Below are positions 25,617-35,072 of a stretch of DNA of 64,000 nucleotides, in pieces. Every line of letters begins with the position of its first letter. Position 1 is the stretch's first letter. The DNA comes from Bacillota bacterium. GTDB lineage: Bacteria > Bacillota > Sulfobacillia > Sulfobacillales > Sulfobacillaceae. The translations under genes were made by a program, and so were the position numbers. The DNA is taken from NCBI GenBank assembly GCA_021820485.1, contig JAKADO010000001.1, positions 19,363-83,362 on the forward strand, written 5' to 3'. The notes beneath the pieces are model-generated. The model ran no database searches. It was not told where the DNA came from and was given only the letters and a program-made list of their open reading frames with translations.

Positions 25617-26864
25617 GTGAAGAGAAAGGTTACCATGACTACCGCTGCCTGGATGGCGGCACTGGGACTCCTTGCCGCCAGTTATGACGTGACGGCCATC
25701 TCGGTGGTGCTCGTGCACCTGAAGCATGCCTGGGATCTCAGTGTCCGTGAGACGGCCAATCTCACGGCAGCGCCCCTGGTCGGCTCGGTCATCGGCAGTC
25801 TCGCTGCGGGTCTATTTGCCGACCGGTTCGGTCGCCGACGGCTGTTAATGGTGGACTTCGGTGCCTTTGTCGTGGCAGCCGGCCTGGCGGCGCTGGCCAC
25901 GGGCTACGACAGCCTCCTTCTCTGGCGGACAGTCATGGGTCTCGGGATCGGGGCGGACTTTGCGGTGGCATTCCCATACCTGCTGGAAACAGTACAACCC
26001 ATGAAGCGCGGGGCTACTATGGCCTTCGTTCTGTTAATCAACGATGTGGGCCAGGTGCTGGCGTATGGGGTCGGGTCATATTTGATCAGCCAAGGCGCGG
26101 ATGGATTCCGTTGGGTGCTGGCTGTAGGGGCGGTTCTGGGCGCCGCAGTTCTTCTGGGACGGCGAGCCTTGCCGGAATCAGAACCATGGAGGAAGGAACG
26201 GCTGCAGTCGTTCGCCGGAGTTGGTCGTCGGGTGCTCCGATTGAAGGAGTTGAAGACCGCAGGATCCTCAGCCATCCTTTGGTTCCTCCATCAGGTCACC
26301 GGTCAGGGCTTGACGCTGTTCTTGCCGGTCATCATCTCGCTGTTGTGGAATGAAACCGCCAGCCAGAGCGGGACAACATCCATCCTGGTCAAGCTCTTGA
26401 GCTTGGGGGCGGGGGTCCTGACTGTTTACGTGATTGACGCGTGGGGCCGTCGCCCCCTCCAACTAGCCGGATTTCTTGGTCGGGGACTTGCCCTCTTGCC
26501 ATTAGGGGTGGCCGTGTTGCTCGGCTACCGAATGCCGTTCTGGGTCGCGGGCACGCTTCTGGCGGTGGCGCTGGCGTTTGGGGCCATGGGTCCGGATAAG
26601 ACGACGGTCATCACGACCTCCGAACGGTTCTCAACGGCTATTCGGAGCACCGGTCAGGGTGAAAGCGAAATGGTGGGGCGGCTTGGCGGCGTCTTCGGTG
26701 TGTTGCTGTTTGGTTTCTTCGGACGCGAGTCAGGTCTCGGGGAAACCATCCTCGTGTTTGCCGCGGTCGCACTGTTGGGGGCCTTATTGACCGCCCTTAC
26801 GCTGCCAGAGACGGCGCCTTCGCGGGTTCCGGCCGTCGAGCCACAGGCTTTGGGGATAGAATAG
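25617..26864 (+). CDS. MFS transporter (sugar/metabolite:H+ symporter type)
   Basis: The 415-residue, 12-helix protein has G-L-F-A-D-R-F-G-R-R-R-L, the motif A loop between helices 2 and 3, and G-L-G-I-G-A-D-F-A-V-A-F in helix 4, which points to the sugar/aromatic-acid branch. P-E-S-E-P-W closes the first half. GTG 25617 lies behind AGGGGGGAA. Substrate unknown. It stands alone, followed by a recombinase relic. Confidence 0.85.
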   Translation: MKRKVTMTTAAWMAALGLLAASYDVTAISVVLVHLKHAWDLSVRETANLTAAPLVGSVIGSLAAGLFADRFGRRRLLMVDFGAFVVAAGLAALATGYDSLLLWRTVMGLGIGADFAVAFPYLLETVQPMKRGATMAFVLLINDVGQVLAYGVGSYLISQGADGFRWVLAVGAVLGAAVLLGRRALPESEPWRKERLQSFAGVGRRVLRLKELKTAGSSAILWFLHQVTGQGLTLFLPVIISLLWNETASQSGTTSILVKLLSLGAGVLTVYVIDAWGRRPLQLAGFLGRGLALLPLGVAVLLGYRMPFWVAGTLLAVALAFGAMGPDKTTVITTSERFSTAIRSTGQGESEMVGRLGGVFGVLLFGFFGRESGLGETILVFAAVALLGALLTALTLPETAPSRVPAVEPQALGIE

Positions 26865-26946
26865 CGGGGTTTTCATACTCTCTTGACGTCGCTCTATGGG
26901 GAAAGCTTGTCGGAATTCTGGATGAATTTTTAGACATCATCCCATC

Positions 26947-27178
26947 GACGTTTCGTCCATGGGATAAAGACGGCAGGTTCTCTCCGGATGAACTCATCGC
27001 TTATGCTCGCGCATCGAGTCACGACCAGACAGAACATTTTGGACCGGCAAAAGCAGGTGATGGCGCTCTATTGCGCTGGAAAGGTTGGCGTGTTGGTCGC
27101 CGCCCTCGGATGCGGGATGACGCGCCATGAAAAGGTGTTCAAACAGCTCTCACACAACCTAATGGCCGAGCAGCTCCC
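26947..27178 (+). pseudogene. Relic of an IS607-type serine recombinase (TnpA)
   Basis: One frame reads F-R-P-W-D-K-D-G-R-F followed by L-I-A-Y-A-R-A-S-S-H-D-Q-T-E, the junction of the MerR-like helix-turn-helix and resolvase domain with the Y-A-R-V-S-S-x-D-Q signature. After about 27032 the homology continues in another frame with L-D-R-Q-K-Q-V-M-A-L-Y-C and G-C-G-M-T-R. The frameshift and missing C-terminal half show it is dead. No tnpB is nearby. Confidence 0.65.
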
Positions 27179-27351
27179 AGTGCGCACCGAGGGCGAATTG
27201 GGTGGTCTTGGAAAATCCGTCGGTAGACGCGCTTTCCCACTTCCGGTCCTCGGTGGTGGCTCTCCGGTCCAGAGAGGGTTCTTCATGCTATCGATCGCCG
27301 GGGACGAATCGGACACGACATCCGGTGCGAGTTGACCCCGGTTTTGAACGG

Positions 27352-27876
27352 CTACGGAATATGAATCGGCCTAAGCGCGCTGACGGCTTCTTCGATGATG
27401 AGCCGCTGCTGCGGAGTCACCCCTGGGGGGAGTTCGCCCAGGCCATACCACATGCCATTTTCAATCTCGTTGTCCAGGGACGGGCCCACTTCCTGAGGAA
27501 AGCCCGCAGGAGCCGGCAGACCGAAAACCACCTCCAACTTCCGCGCCTCAACAAAGTGCATCTTCACCAATTTCAGAGCGTCGATGTCAAACTCCTGATG
27601 ACCGGTTTCTTGCGTGAGCTCACGCACGGCAGCCTGGTAGGGCGTTTCTCCATGCTCGACAAAGCCCGTGATGACCCCAAGCGGATGTCGTGCTCTATCG
27701 CGGTGTCTGGCTAAGAAGACACGATTGTCCCGAAGTATTACGACAGCGACCGTAATGAGGAACTTAGGAGCCGCCAGCCAAACGAGTGTGGCTTGAACTG
27801 AGGCGGGACAGAATCTCAACACGCGCATGACCCGCCACTTCATCGCGCTCACGAAATGCGTGCACAGCCAACGCAC
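27352..27876 (-). CDS. Nudix hydrolase
   Basis: The 174-residue protein carries the Nudix box G-F-V-E-H-G-E-T-P-Y-Q-A-A-V-R-E-L-T-Q-E-T-G, complete with its catalytic glutamates. Before it, about 45 residues (C-P-A-S-V-Q-A-T-L-V-W-L) are basic/hydrophobic. The leaving group is unknown. GTG 27876 is preceded by GGAGGAAGGAG on its strand; longer upstream reading is not supported. Confidence 0.85.
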   Translation of the reverse strand: MRWLCTHFVSAMKWRVMRVLRFCPASVQATLVWLAAPKFLITVAVVILRDNRVFLARHRDRARHPLGVITGFVEHGETPYQAAVRELTQETGHQEFDIDALKLVKMHFVEARKLEVVFGLPAPAGFPQEVGPSLDNEIENGMWYGLGELPPGVTPQQRLIIEEAVSALRPIHIP

Positions 27877-28156
27877 TGGGTACTCCTTCCTCCGCCGAAG
27901 GCGATAGCATCTATACCACAGTATTGCGGCAATGGGTGAGATATCCCCCAAAGGGGATGGGAATGGTGTCCGCTCGGTTTTCGGAAGACTCCTTGGGGCA
28001 GCACTAAAAGAAGCGAGTAACCGGGCCTTCACTGGGCGGTGACCATAAACCCTTGGCTGGCGTTGTCTCAGTCATAAGGTCTTTGATCCATGGGCTGGGG
28101 ACGCCGCGTGCAAGATGTCGCCAGTCCCTGTGCGGGACAGGGGAGGGAATGCCGGA

Positions 28157-28789
28157 ATGAAGCCAGGGAGGTCCCGGAAGAGCACGTGTTGGAAGGACTA
28201 TTCCCGAACCCGCGGAATACTCGTCATCGCCGCGATGGGCATGGCAACCATCATCTCCGGCTGTGGATCGGCCGCCCCGGCGGCTCTCGGGAAGGGCTCG
28301 CATCCACCGGTGACGCGCCAGCGTCAGTCCTCTGCCGATGCGGTGGTGGAATCCGCGTGCACGGCCAATAACCTGTCCGTCCAAGGAGGGAGGGAGGGGG
28401 AGAATATGGGGGCGCACATGGACGTCCTATTGCGCAACCAAGGGACTGCGGCTTGCGTGCTTGAGGGCCTGCCCGTGTCCGCGCGTTTGCTTCCCCGGGG
28501 CGGAAAAGCGCTCACCACGACACTTATCCCAGATCCATCAAATCTTCAGGCGTCCTCCGTTTTGCTCAAGCCGCACGCCCAGAATGCTGCCGACCTGGTC
28601 CTCTACTGGGGCAACTGGTGCGGCCCGGCCCCCGGACCCCTTGATATTCAAATTACCTTGTCCGGAAATCGCGGGACGGTTTCCGGACCGCTCAACGGTC
28701 CCCCCGATTACAATTACCTGCCCCAATGTCTTCAACCCAACCAGCCATCAACGATTCAAATCCTCGAGGCCTATGCGATGTGGCGCTAG
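28157..28789 (+). CDS. DUF4232-domain lipoprotein
   Basis: The 210-residue protein has a basic N-terminus and hydrophobic stretch ending in I-I-S-G-C-G, a lipobox, then a S/P/Q-rich spacer. The DUF4232 fold follows: C-T-A-N-N-L-S-V, G-A-H-M-D-V-L-L-R-N-Q-G-T-A-A-C-V-L-E-G-L-P, W-G-N-W-C and a final C in P-Q-C-L. It should sit on the outer face of the membrane; function unknown. ATG 28157 has GGGAGGG upstream. Confidence 0.75.
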   Translation: MKPGRSRKSTCWKDYSRTRGILVIAAMGMATIISGCGSAAPAALGKGSHPPVTRQRQSSADAVVESACTANNLSVQGGREGENMGAHMDVLLRNQGTAACVLEGLPVSARLLPRGGKALTTTLIPDPSNLQASSVLLKPHAQNAADLVLYWGNWCGPAPGPLDIQITLSGNRGTVSGPLNGPPDYNYLPQCLQPNQPSTIQILEAYAMWR

Positions 28790-28941
28790 TGCGATGCTGG
28801 GGGGCCACCTGTCAGCCGACGATAGTGCATGGTAGTATAGGTTTGGTGAAAACGCATGGAGAACGCTTTAATCGGCGGAATTCCTTTCGAATGCCCAATG
28901 TCCACCAGGGCGTTAGGCGCTCTCGAATCGCCCGCACTTTA

Positions 28942-29877
28942 ATGAAGCACGGTGGACGCCCCCAATATGACGCAGATCTGATTGCCAGTGCGCATTTGGC
29001 GCGCCGGTCAATTGCCGATCAGTTCCCCGATCTAGAGGCCGAAGACGCAATCGCGTTCGGCGAGGGATGGGACAACTGGATTTACCGTGTGGGTGACTGG
29101 CTCTTCCGATTTCCCCGCCGCCGCATCGCGGTCCCGCTAATGGAGCGGGAGATGGCCATCCTGCCCCGACTAGCCCCGCGTTTGCCACGACCCATTCCTC
29201 AGCCAGTCTTCTTCGGGGTTCCTAGCCCTCGCTATCCCTGGCCGTTTTTTGGGTACAGCGCCGTTCAGGGAGCACCCGTGGCCGTGACACCTTTGGATCC
29301 CGGCAAGCGTTCCGCCTCCGCAGGGCAGTTGGCGGATTTTCTGCAGGCGCTGCAAACGGTCGAGGCCAGCGAGGCAAGCGCCTGGGGAGCAGGGGAACCG
29401 ACTTTGGGGCGCCTGGACATCGGACGGCTAAAAGAACGGTTCGAGGTGTGGTTAAGTGCGGCCGTGGTCCGGGGACTAGCTGATGCTGACGCCGCGTGGG
29501 TGAGCGAGTTCAGGCAGGCCGAAGCCCCACCTCTGTCGCTGGATTGTCCGGTTTTGGTGCATGGTGACCTGAACTTCAAAAATGTATTGTTGGAGCCAGG
29601 CGGTGAATTGGCCGGGGTGGTAGACTGGGGAGACCTCCATCTAGGTCATTGGGCCGAAGATTGGATGTTCGCGGCGGGATATTTCCCCCCGGCCGGGCAG
29701 GAGATTTTTCGGACCCGGATCGGTGCCTTCGACGAACGGCTTTGGAGGACCGCGCGGGCGGTAAGCATCTTTGTGTACCTGATTGTGTTGGTCTCTGCCA
29801 GCGATATGGGGCACGTCAAAGACGTGGCGGAGGCGCGCTGGCAATTGCGCAACATGGCCGCGACCCGAGGGAGCTAA
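28942..29877 (+). CDS. Aminoglycoside-phosphotransferase-family kinase
   Basis: The kinase-like fold is about 311 residues. Catalytic loop V-L-V-H-G-D-L-N-F-K-N-V-L-L and metal-binding G-V-V-D-W-G-D are both intact; W-D-N-W-I-Y-R-V is the ATP-binding strand pair. Family members phosphorylate hydroxyls of antibiotics or metabolites; the substrate cannot be told. The start is uncertain: ATG 28942 and in-frame ATG 28891 both lack a convincing SD. Confidence 0.78.
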   Translation: MKHGGRPQYDADLIASAHLARRSIADQFPDLEAEDAIAFGEGWDNWIYRVGDWLFRFPRRRIAVPLMEREMAILPRLAPRLPRPIPQPVFFGVPSPRYPWPFFGYSAVQGAPVAVTPLDPGKRSASAGQLADFLQALQTVEASEASAWGAGEPTLGRLDIGRLKERFEVWLSAAVVRGLADADAAWVSEFRQAEAPPLSLDCPVLVHGDLNFKNVLLEPGGELAGVVDWGDLHLGHWAEDWMFAAGYFPPAGQEIFRTRIGAFDERLWRTARAVSIFVYLIVLVSASDMGHVKDVAEARWQLRNMAATRGS

Positions 29878-30061
29878 GCGAGGCGGTCATGGAGAGACCA
29901 TGACTACCTCATTGGACCTCCTTTGGTCCCGCAACGGATGGACCTGTTCCCGGAGAGAGATTCTCCCATTAGAATGGATTTGGAACCCCTGTGAAGAACT
30001 TCCACAAAAGCCCTCGGTTCTAGACCGGAGCTTTCCGATGTCGTTATGAAGAGGTGAACAT

Positions 30062-32050
30062 ATGGCAACTGAACAAGTCAAGCGTCCCGTTCAAGCAGAG
30101 GATTACTGGAGATTGAAGACCATTCATGACCCGCTCATCACCAAAGATGGCCGTGTGGCCGCCTATTTCGTCGAACAGGCCGTAGAGCAGAAGGACCGCT
30201 ATCAGCGCAGCATTCATGCAACCGACTTGTCTCGTAAAAAGACCGGTGTACTGCAGGATCCGGGCGACAACGCACGGGGGTTGGCTCTGTCGCCAGACGG
30301 CACCCGCGTCGCTTGGTTGGCTGACCACGACAAGCTGAGCCACGTTGGGGTGGCGAATCTCGAAGACATCATGGCCCAGGCGGATGACGGGCCATCCGAC
30401 GGCTTGGACATCCAAGTCCTATTCGAACAACAGGTGTTGGGCGAGGTCCTGCACTGGTCGCCCGACGGACAGTCCCTGTTTGTGTCCCGCGTGCGCGTGG
30501 ACGAGAGCAAGAGCGGCATCCGAGTGTATACGGCCGCACGGTATAAGGCCGACGGCTCGGGTTTGGTTGATCCGGTCACTACGGAGGTTTGGAACGTATC
30601 CCTGGATGGCGCGCTGCATCGCCGCATCCTCTCTCGCCCCGGCGCCATCCTGACGTCGGCCGTGTCGCCCGACGGACGCTGGTTGGCCTTTACGGCCGCG
30701 CATACGGATGAAACCCTGGTGTTCATACAGGATTTGTTTCTCACTGACGTGTCCACAGGCGAAACTCGAACCATCTTTTCCGGACAAGGGATGACGATGC
30801 TTCCTACGTTCAGCCCGGATAGTCAGCAAGTGGTCTTCCTCGCTTCGCGGGGCGATTTGCTGACAGACGAGACCGTATCGGTATGGAAGGTCGACGTGAA
30901 CGGCGGACCGGCCACGAATCTGGTGCCCAATTTTGATCGGCCCGCTATGGCCATGGGCCAGAGCGACCTCCGTTCGGCCATGAGTGTCTCCGCTCCCTGC
31001 TTCACGGCTTTAGGCGACCGTGTTCGGTTTTTGGCCACCGACCGTGGTGTATCGAGACTTTACGAAGTAGGCCCGGCTTCCGGAGACCCGAAGATTGTAA
31101 CGCCCGATGATCGTCTGGCGGTGGGCCAATATGCGCAGGCCGATGACGGATCGATAGTCTATACCGCCACTGATTCCACCTCTCCAGACGAGTTGTATTG
31201 GCTGAATCCTGAGGGCCAAGAGCTCCGGTTGACAGCGCTGAATCAGGAGCTCAGTGAGTCCTGGGACACCCGACCCGTACAGCCTTTCCACTTTAGCGGT
31301 GCCGATGGTTGGGCGGTGGAGGGCTTCTTGCAATTGCCCCCGGATGTGGCAGGCGACGGCCCGTATCCTCTAGTACTCGAGATTCATGGTGGCCCACGTG
31401 GCAGTTTCGGGTACGGATTTAAGTTCGACACACAGGCTATGGCGGCCAAGGGCCTTGCGGTCCTCTATGTGAATCCTCGCGGGAGCGACAGCTATGGTCG
31501 CGATTTTGCCAACGCCGTCATTAACGACTGGGGAAACAAAGACTACCAGGACTTGATGGCCGCAGTTGACGCGGCAATCGAACGCGGCTATGCGGATCCA
31601 GACCGGATGGGTGTTACTGGCTACAGCTACGGCGGCTTTATGAGCAGTTGGGTCATTGGCCACACCGACCGCTTCAAAGCGGCCGCCCCGGGCGGCTGCG
31701 TCAGCAACCTGGTCAGCTTTCACGGCACCTCGGACATCGGGTGGTATTGGGGGCCGTTGCAGCATGCCGCCACAGTCTGGGAAAACATGCTGCATTTGTG
31801 GGCCATGTCTCCCTTGGCCTATGTGCAGAACGTCAAGACCAAGACTCTCCTCTATCACGCCGAAGGCGACGACCGCTGCCCGATTGGCCAAACTGAGGAG
31901 TACTACGCTGCCTTGAAGGCCAGAGGCCAGGATGTCACCTTCGTTCGATATCCAGAAGAAAGCCACGTGGGCCTGTGGCTTGGCTCAACCCCCAGCCTTC
32001 GAGTGGATGTGGTGCGCCGGGTGAGTGACTGGTTTGCCACGGCGCTCTAA
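30062..32050 (+). CDS. S9-family prolyl oligopeptidase/acylaminoacyl peptidase
   Basis: The 662-residue cytosolic peptidase has an N-terminal beta-propeller (to about residue 400; repeated S-P-D-G-x-x-V/L) and a C-terminal alpha/beta-hydrolase domain. The nucleophile is in G-Y-S-Y-G-G-F, the acid in H-A-E-G-D-D-R-C-P and the histidine in E-E-S-H-V-G-L-W. It cleaves short peptides or acylated N-termini. ATG 30062 follows GAAGAGGTG. Confidence 0.92.
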   Translation: MATEQVKRPVQAEDYWRLKTIHDPLITKDGRVAAYFVEQAVEQKDRYQRSIHATDLSRKKTGVLQDPGDNARGLALSPDGTRVAWLADHDKLSHVGVANLEDIMAQADDGPSDGLDIQVLFEQQVLGEVLHWSPDGQSLFVSRVRVDESKSGIRVYTAARYKADGSGLVDPVTTEVWNVSLDGALHRRILSRPGAILTSAVSPDGRWLAFTAAHTDETLVFIQDLFLTDVSTGETRTIFSGQGMTMLPTFSPDSQQVVFLASRGDLLTDETVSVWKVDVNGGPATNLVPNFDRPAMAMGQSDLRSAMSVSAPCFTALGDRVRFLATDRGVSRLYEVGPASGDPKIVTPDDRLAVGQYAQADDGSIVYTATDSTSPDELYWLNPEGQELRLTALNQELSESWDTRPVQPFHFSGADGWAVEGFLQLPPDVAGDGPYPLVLEIHGGPRGSFGYGFKFDTQAMAAKGLAVLYVNPRGSDSYGRDFANAVINDWGNKDYQDLMAAVDAAIERGYADPDRMGVTGYSYGGFMSSWVIGHTDRFKAAAPGGCVSNLVSFHGTSDIGWYWGPLQHAATVWENMLHLWAMSPLAYVQNVKTKTLLYHAEGDDRCPIGQTEEYYAALKARGQDVTFVRYPEESHVGLWLGSTPSLRVDVVRRVSDWFATAL

Positions 32051-32067
32051 ATCGTCCACCAGTTATG

Positions 32068-32109
32068 GAGAGGCGGCTTGCGTCTCGGGACACGGTCACC
32101 TCTCTTTTT
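32068..32109 (+). terminator. Possible terminator after the S9 peptidase gene
   Basis: GAGAGG pairs with CCTCTC across a long loop (about 25 bases), followed directly by TTTTT. Confidence 0.3.
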
Positions 32110-32335
32110 CCTCCTGCCCGACCATGTTGTGCAACGCTGCATTCCATGAGCCTCCTCGTGGTGCGCTTGTCTGGAAAGCTGTCCCTCGCGCTCCCGGCGG
32201 CGCCCGGTCGTCGGGGAGACCCCTCCGTCTCGGAACAAGGGCGGTGTCCAGTCAGCAAATGTTGACGTCTTAGGAGGGAGGGGGAGAACCGGAGAGTTGC
32301 GTTTGCAGCACTTGATCACGGGGTCCCAAGACCAC

Positions 32336-32671
32336 CTACAGCTGTAGGTGGGCGGTGCCACCTCGCCTTCGCCAGGAAAGCGTGTACAGGACGACCGTCT
32401 TTCCGTTTGCCGGGAAGTTTCTCGGCACGCCTAACCATGGACCGGTGTAGATGTGAGTGGTCTGCTCCAGTTCAACCCCATGGACAATCGTCGCGCCCAC
32501 TCCGGGGCGGGTCAATAGGTCCTGTACGAGTGCCGGGTGCCGATGTCCAAAGCGAGAATTGGCTATAGCGGATGCTGCTGGCGAGGTCCGCGGTTGCACC
32601 CCGCCAATCCATACGATGGCCGCAATCAGTACCGGGACTGCGACTGCCAGTGCGCGCCTTATGGACACCAT
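32336..32671 (-). CDS. Small secreted or anchored hypothetical protein
   Basis: The 111-residue product begins with a basic stretch and long hydrophobic core (A-L-A-V-A-V-P-V-L-I-A-A-I-V-W-I), a typical signal peptide or anchor, then about 75 polar residues ending in W-R-R-R-G-G-T-A-H-L-Q-L. ATG 32671 has GAAGGGGG directly adjacent and the following GTG is equally possible. I recognise no family. Confidence 0.45.
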   Translation of the reverse strand: MVSIRRALAVAVPVLIAAIVWIGGVQPRTSPAASAIANSRFGHRHPALVQDLLTRPGVGATIVHGVELEQTTHIYTGPWLGVPRNFPANGKTVVLYTLSWRRRGGTAHLQL

Positions 32672-33112
32672 CCCCCTTCATATCCCATAACGCCACCATT
32701 ACCAGATGTGTGTCCAGAAAGAAGCCCATCGTGGGCTTATACAGGCATTCGGGCCGTCCTTTTCATTCAATCCCACATGGTTTTCGGTGAGGCCCAGCGA
32801 TAAGGATTCCGCCTGCGGTCCTAGACGGGAGGCGGGATATCCCGCTTGGGGGAGCCCCAATCTTCCGGATTGCCTGATCTTCTAGCGATGTGCACCTGTG
32901 TCGCCGCCAGACCACGGGGTTGCGAAACGAAGGGGCGTAGGCCGCTCTTGAGAAGTCCCGAACCACCACGACTGATATGCCGACAATTGAGGCCCGAGCC
33001 AACCACTGGTAGCCGTCGGGCGATCGCGGGTTGGCGAAGCGTGTCGGTTCACCGTCGTACGGTACAAACAACATGCTAACTGTAGTGAGATAACGTTGAC
33101 TATTGAATTGAT
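32672..33112. other. Intergenic stretch left of the IS element, no supported gene
   Basis: Short arginine-rich frames occur on both strands, with none showing an SD, family motif or protein-like composition. The missing part of the broken glucosaminidase gene from the other side of the IS is not recognisable here. Confidence 0.4.
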
Positions 33113-33197
33113 TGAAGCCCTTTTAAGCCCCCTAAGGAAATATGACACGACCGATCTCTCCTGATAGTCTAAAGACATTCAAGGGAGAGACAATCAA

Positions 33198-33467
33198 ATG
33201 AGTCCAACTTATACCGGTGAATTTAAGTCGCAAGTCCTCCGTGAGGTGCAAGAGACGGGGAATGCCAGCTTAGTGGCCCGTCGCCATCAAGTGAAACCCG
33301 AGACGGTACGCCGATGGGTGCGTGAGGCCAAACGGGAGGCCCATCCCGATCCCGATGCCCTGAGCCTGGCCGACGAAAACGAACGGTTGAAAAGGCTTCT
33401 CGGGGAGAAAGACCTGCAAATCGCGATATTGCAGGATCTCCTGAAAAAAAAGGGGATCCGTCCGTGA
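33198..33467 (+). CDS. IS3-family transposase OrfA
   Basis: The 89-residue helix-turn-helix protein starts with Y-T-G-E-F-K-S-Q-V-L and has V-K-P-E-T-V-R-R-W-V as recognition helix, then a C-terminal leucine-rich coiled coil. Its last codons include a run of eight A then GGGG (33444-33455), a slippery site for -1 frameshifting into OrfB, typical of the family. Confidence 0.9.
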   Translation: MSPTYTGEFKSQVLREVQETGNASLVARRHQVKPETVRRWVREAKREAHPDPDALSLADENERLKRLLGEKDLQIAILQDLLKKKGIRP

Positions 33468-34417
33468 CCGAATTGTGCGAACAGGTGGAGGCTTGGCGTG
33501 ACCAGGCTCCCCACGCTTCCGTGAAGGCTCTCTGTGCCGCTGTGCAATTGCCGCGTGGGACGTTTTATGCCTGGAGCCAGCGGCAACGCCAATCGCATCG
33601 GGACGGACGCCGCCAAGCGCCGGGGCGTGCGCCCCGGGGATATAGTGTGATGCAGGATGGCACCAAAATTCCCGATGGGCAGATCCTCGATTGGATCGTG
33701 GAGATTCTCGAGACCGACAACCCCCAATACGGCTACCATAAAATCACCTGGGTCTTGCGCCGCCGTTATCGGTTGGTCATTAGCTTCAAGAAAGTCTACC
33801 GACTGCTGAAAAGCATGGCCTTGTTGTGGCCCCAATGGCGGCGCAAAGCGCCGCATCCACGCCGTCTGGCACGGAATTGGGTGGTCACCCGGCCGAACCA
33901 ACTGTGGGAGACGGACATCACTTATGGTTACATCGCGGGCGAAGATCGCTTTTTTTACCTGCAAGCCATCCTCGATGTGTGCGATCGGCAAATCATCGCC
34001 TACCATATCGGCTTATGTTGCCGAGCCGCAGACACAGCGCGCACCCTGGCCCAAGCTGTGAACCACCGGCGACCACAATGGGGCGCCGAACCGCCCGTGA
34101 TCCGAACTGACAACGGGCCGCAATTTACGGCCCATGCGTTCGAAGCCCGCTGTGAGGAGTTGGAGCTCGTGCATGAGCGCATTCCGGTCGCTACCCCGAA
34201 CATGAATGCCTTCATTGAATCCTGGCATGCCCAGCTGGAACGGGAATGCTTGGCTCAGGAATTCACCACGTTCGCGGAGGCGTACCATGCGGTGAGCCAG
34301 TGGATTCAGGACTATAACGGACGGCGGCTTCACGGGAGTCTCAATTTTTGGTCTCCCCTCGAGATGGCAGCACGCGTGGCCGCCGGGCTAGACCAGTGGA
34401 CGCCGGTGAGGGCGTAA
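33464..34417 (+). CDS. IS3-family transposase OrfB (DDE catalytic subunit)
   Basis: The 317-residue integrase-core protein has an N-terminal helical HTH_21-like region (Q-Y-G-Y-H-K-I), then D-I-T-Y-G (first D), R-T-D-N-G-P-Q-F (second D) and an E in N-A-F-I-E-S-W-H. All catalytic residues are present. GTG 33464 overlaps the OrfA stop; the frame is open back to the A-run, so an OrfAB fusion can be made by -1 slippage. The element looks functional. Confidence 0.93.
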   Translation: MTELCEQVEAWRDQAPHASVKALCAAVQLPRGTFYAWSQRQRQSHRDGRRQAPGRAPRGYSVMQDGTKIPDGQILDWIVEILETDNPQYGYHKITWVLRRRYRLVISFKKVYRLLKSMALLWPQWRRKAPHPRRLARNWVVTRPNQLWETDITYGYIAGEDRFFYLQAILDVCDRQIIAYHIGLCCRAADTARTLAQAVNHRRPQWGAEPPVIRTDNGPQFTAHAFEARCEELELVHERIPVATPNMNAFIESWHAQLERECLAQEFTTFAEAYHAVSQWIQDYNGRRLHGSLNFWSPLEMAARVAAGLDQWTPVRA

Positions 34418-34467
34418 AACGCCAAATCGCGGCCTCACGCCGCGAAAAAGATCGCTAGTTTCATGCA

Positions 34468-34491
34468 AATGGGGGCGGAACCGCCCCCATT
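34468..34491. repeat. Perfect 24-base palindrome at the right end of the IS
   Basis: AATGGGGGCGG followed by AA and its exact complement. It could be the outer tip of the IS or a terminator shielding against read-in. A second hairpin, CGCGGC / GCCGCG, lies at about 34429-34445. Confidence 0.55.
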
Positions 34492-34726
34492 GACCCAGAA
34501 TAAAACTGACGGGGAGCTCGGTTTGTTGGGATGCGGTTTTGGCGTAAGACAGCATGTTGTTTATGAATGTAGTTTGAGTGCTGTCACACGCCGAAGGTGG
34601 TGATGCGGGAAACGAGCAACCAGAGCTGGAAGTCGACCCGGGGCAGCCGTTGGTTGAGGACCCCGCACAATCCGATGTGCTACAGGTTTGCCCCGACAGT
34701 TCGCGTACGGTGGGTAATGTATTCAT
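34490..34726 (-). pseudogene. 5' fragment of a glucosaminidase-like cell-wall hydrolase cut by the IS
   Basis: From ATG 34726 the frame gives a Ser/Cys-rich linker and then T-T-F-I-N-N-M-L-S-Y-A-K-T-A-S, E-L-P-V-S-F-I-L-G-Q-W-G, which resembles the start of the FlgJ/LytG glucosaminidase domain (normally continuing L-E-S/T-G). It breaks exactly where the IS palindrome begins. The catalytic part is absent. Assignment rests on this short similarity. Confidence 0.4.
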
Positions 34727-35072
34727 CGTCGACGGATAGGTGCCGTAAATGGCGTAATATCTGAGCAGGTTTGCGAGCGCCCGGCAGGAGGACACGGAGA
34801 AGTGTATTTTTACCCTAATAGGCGCTGGGGGGAGCAAACGTCCTCTGCGGGGAGCCCGCGTCCTCGCTCGGCGGGCAGACACCGCCAGACGAAGCCTGTG
34901 AGGTCTGCGGACTCCGCAAGGAGTCGAGAAAACCCGTGAGGGATGATTGTGGATTTTTCGGGCCAGGCGCTCCGGCAAGACGCCATGGAGGAACGCGCTC
35001 GAATCTGCGTAGTGCCGCTGCCCACGTAGGCGATGGCCGGGCCCCCCTGGGCGGAGGGCCCCGACACGTTGA
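34727..35072. other. Stretch between the broken hydrolase and the Cys-rich pair
   Basis: The minus-strand frame stays open but is arginine/proline-rich and not protein-like. A hairpin or promoter for the hydrolase is not evident. Confidence 0.3.

Larger units (their letters stand above)
33113..34489 (+). mobile_element. IS3-family insertion sequence
   Basis: It contains the two overlapping transposase frames. Imperfect inverted repeats are ATGACACGACCGATCT (33142-33157) and, reversed near the right end, ATGAAACTAGCGATCT (34449-34464). The exact tips are uncertain: the inner choice is TG 33143 to CA 34463, the outer one 33113-34489, favoured because the flanking gene is interrupted at the outer right point. 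I see no target duplication. Confidence 0.75.
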
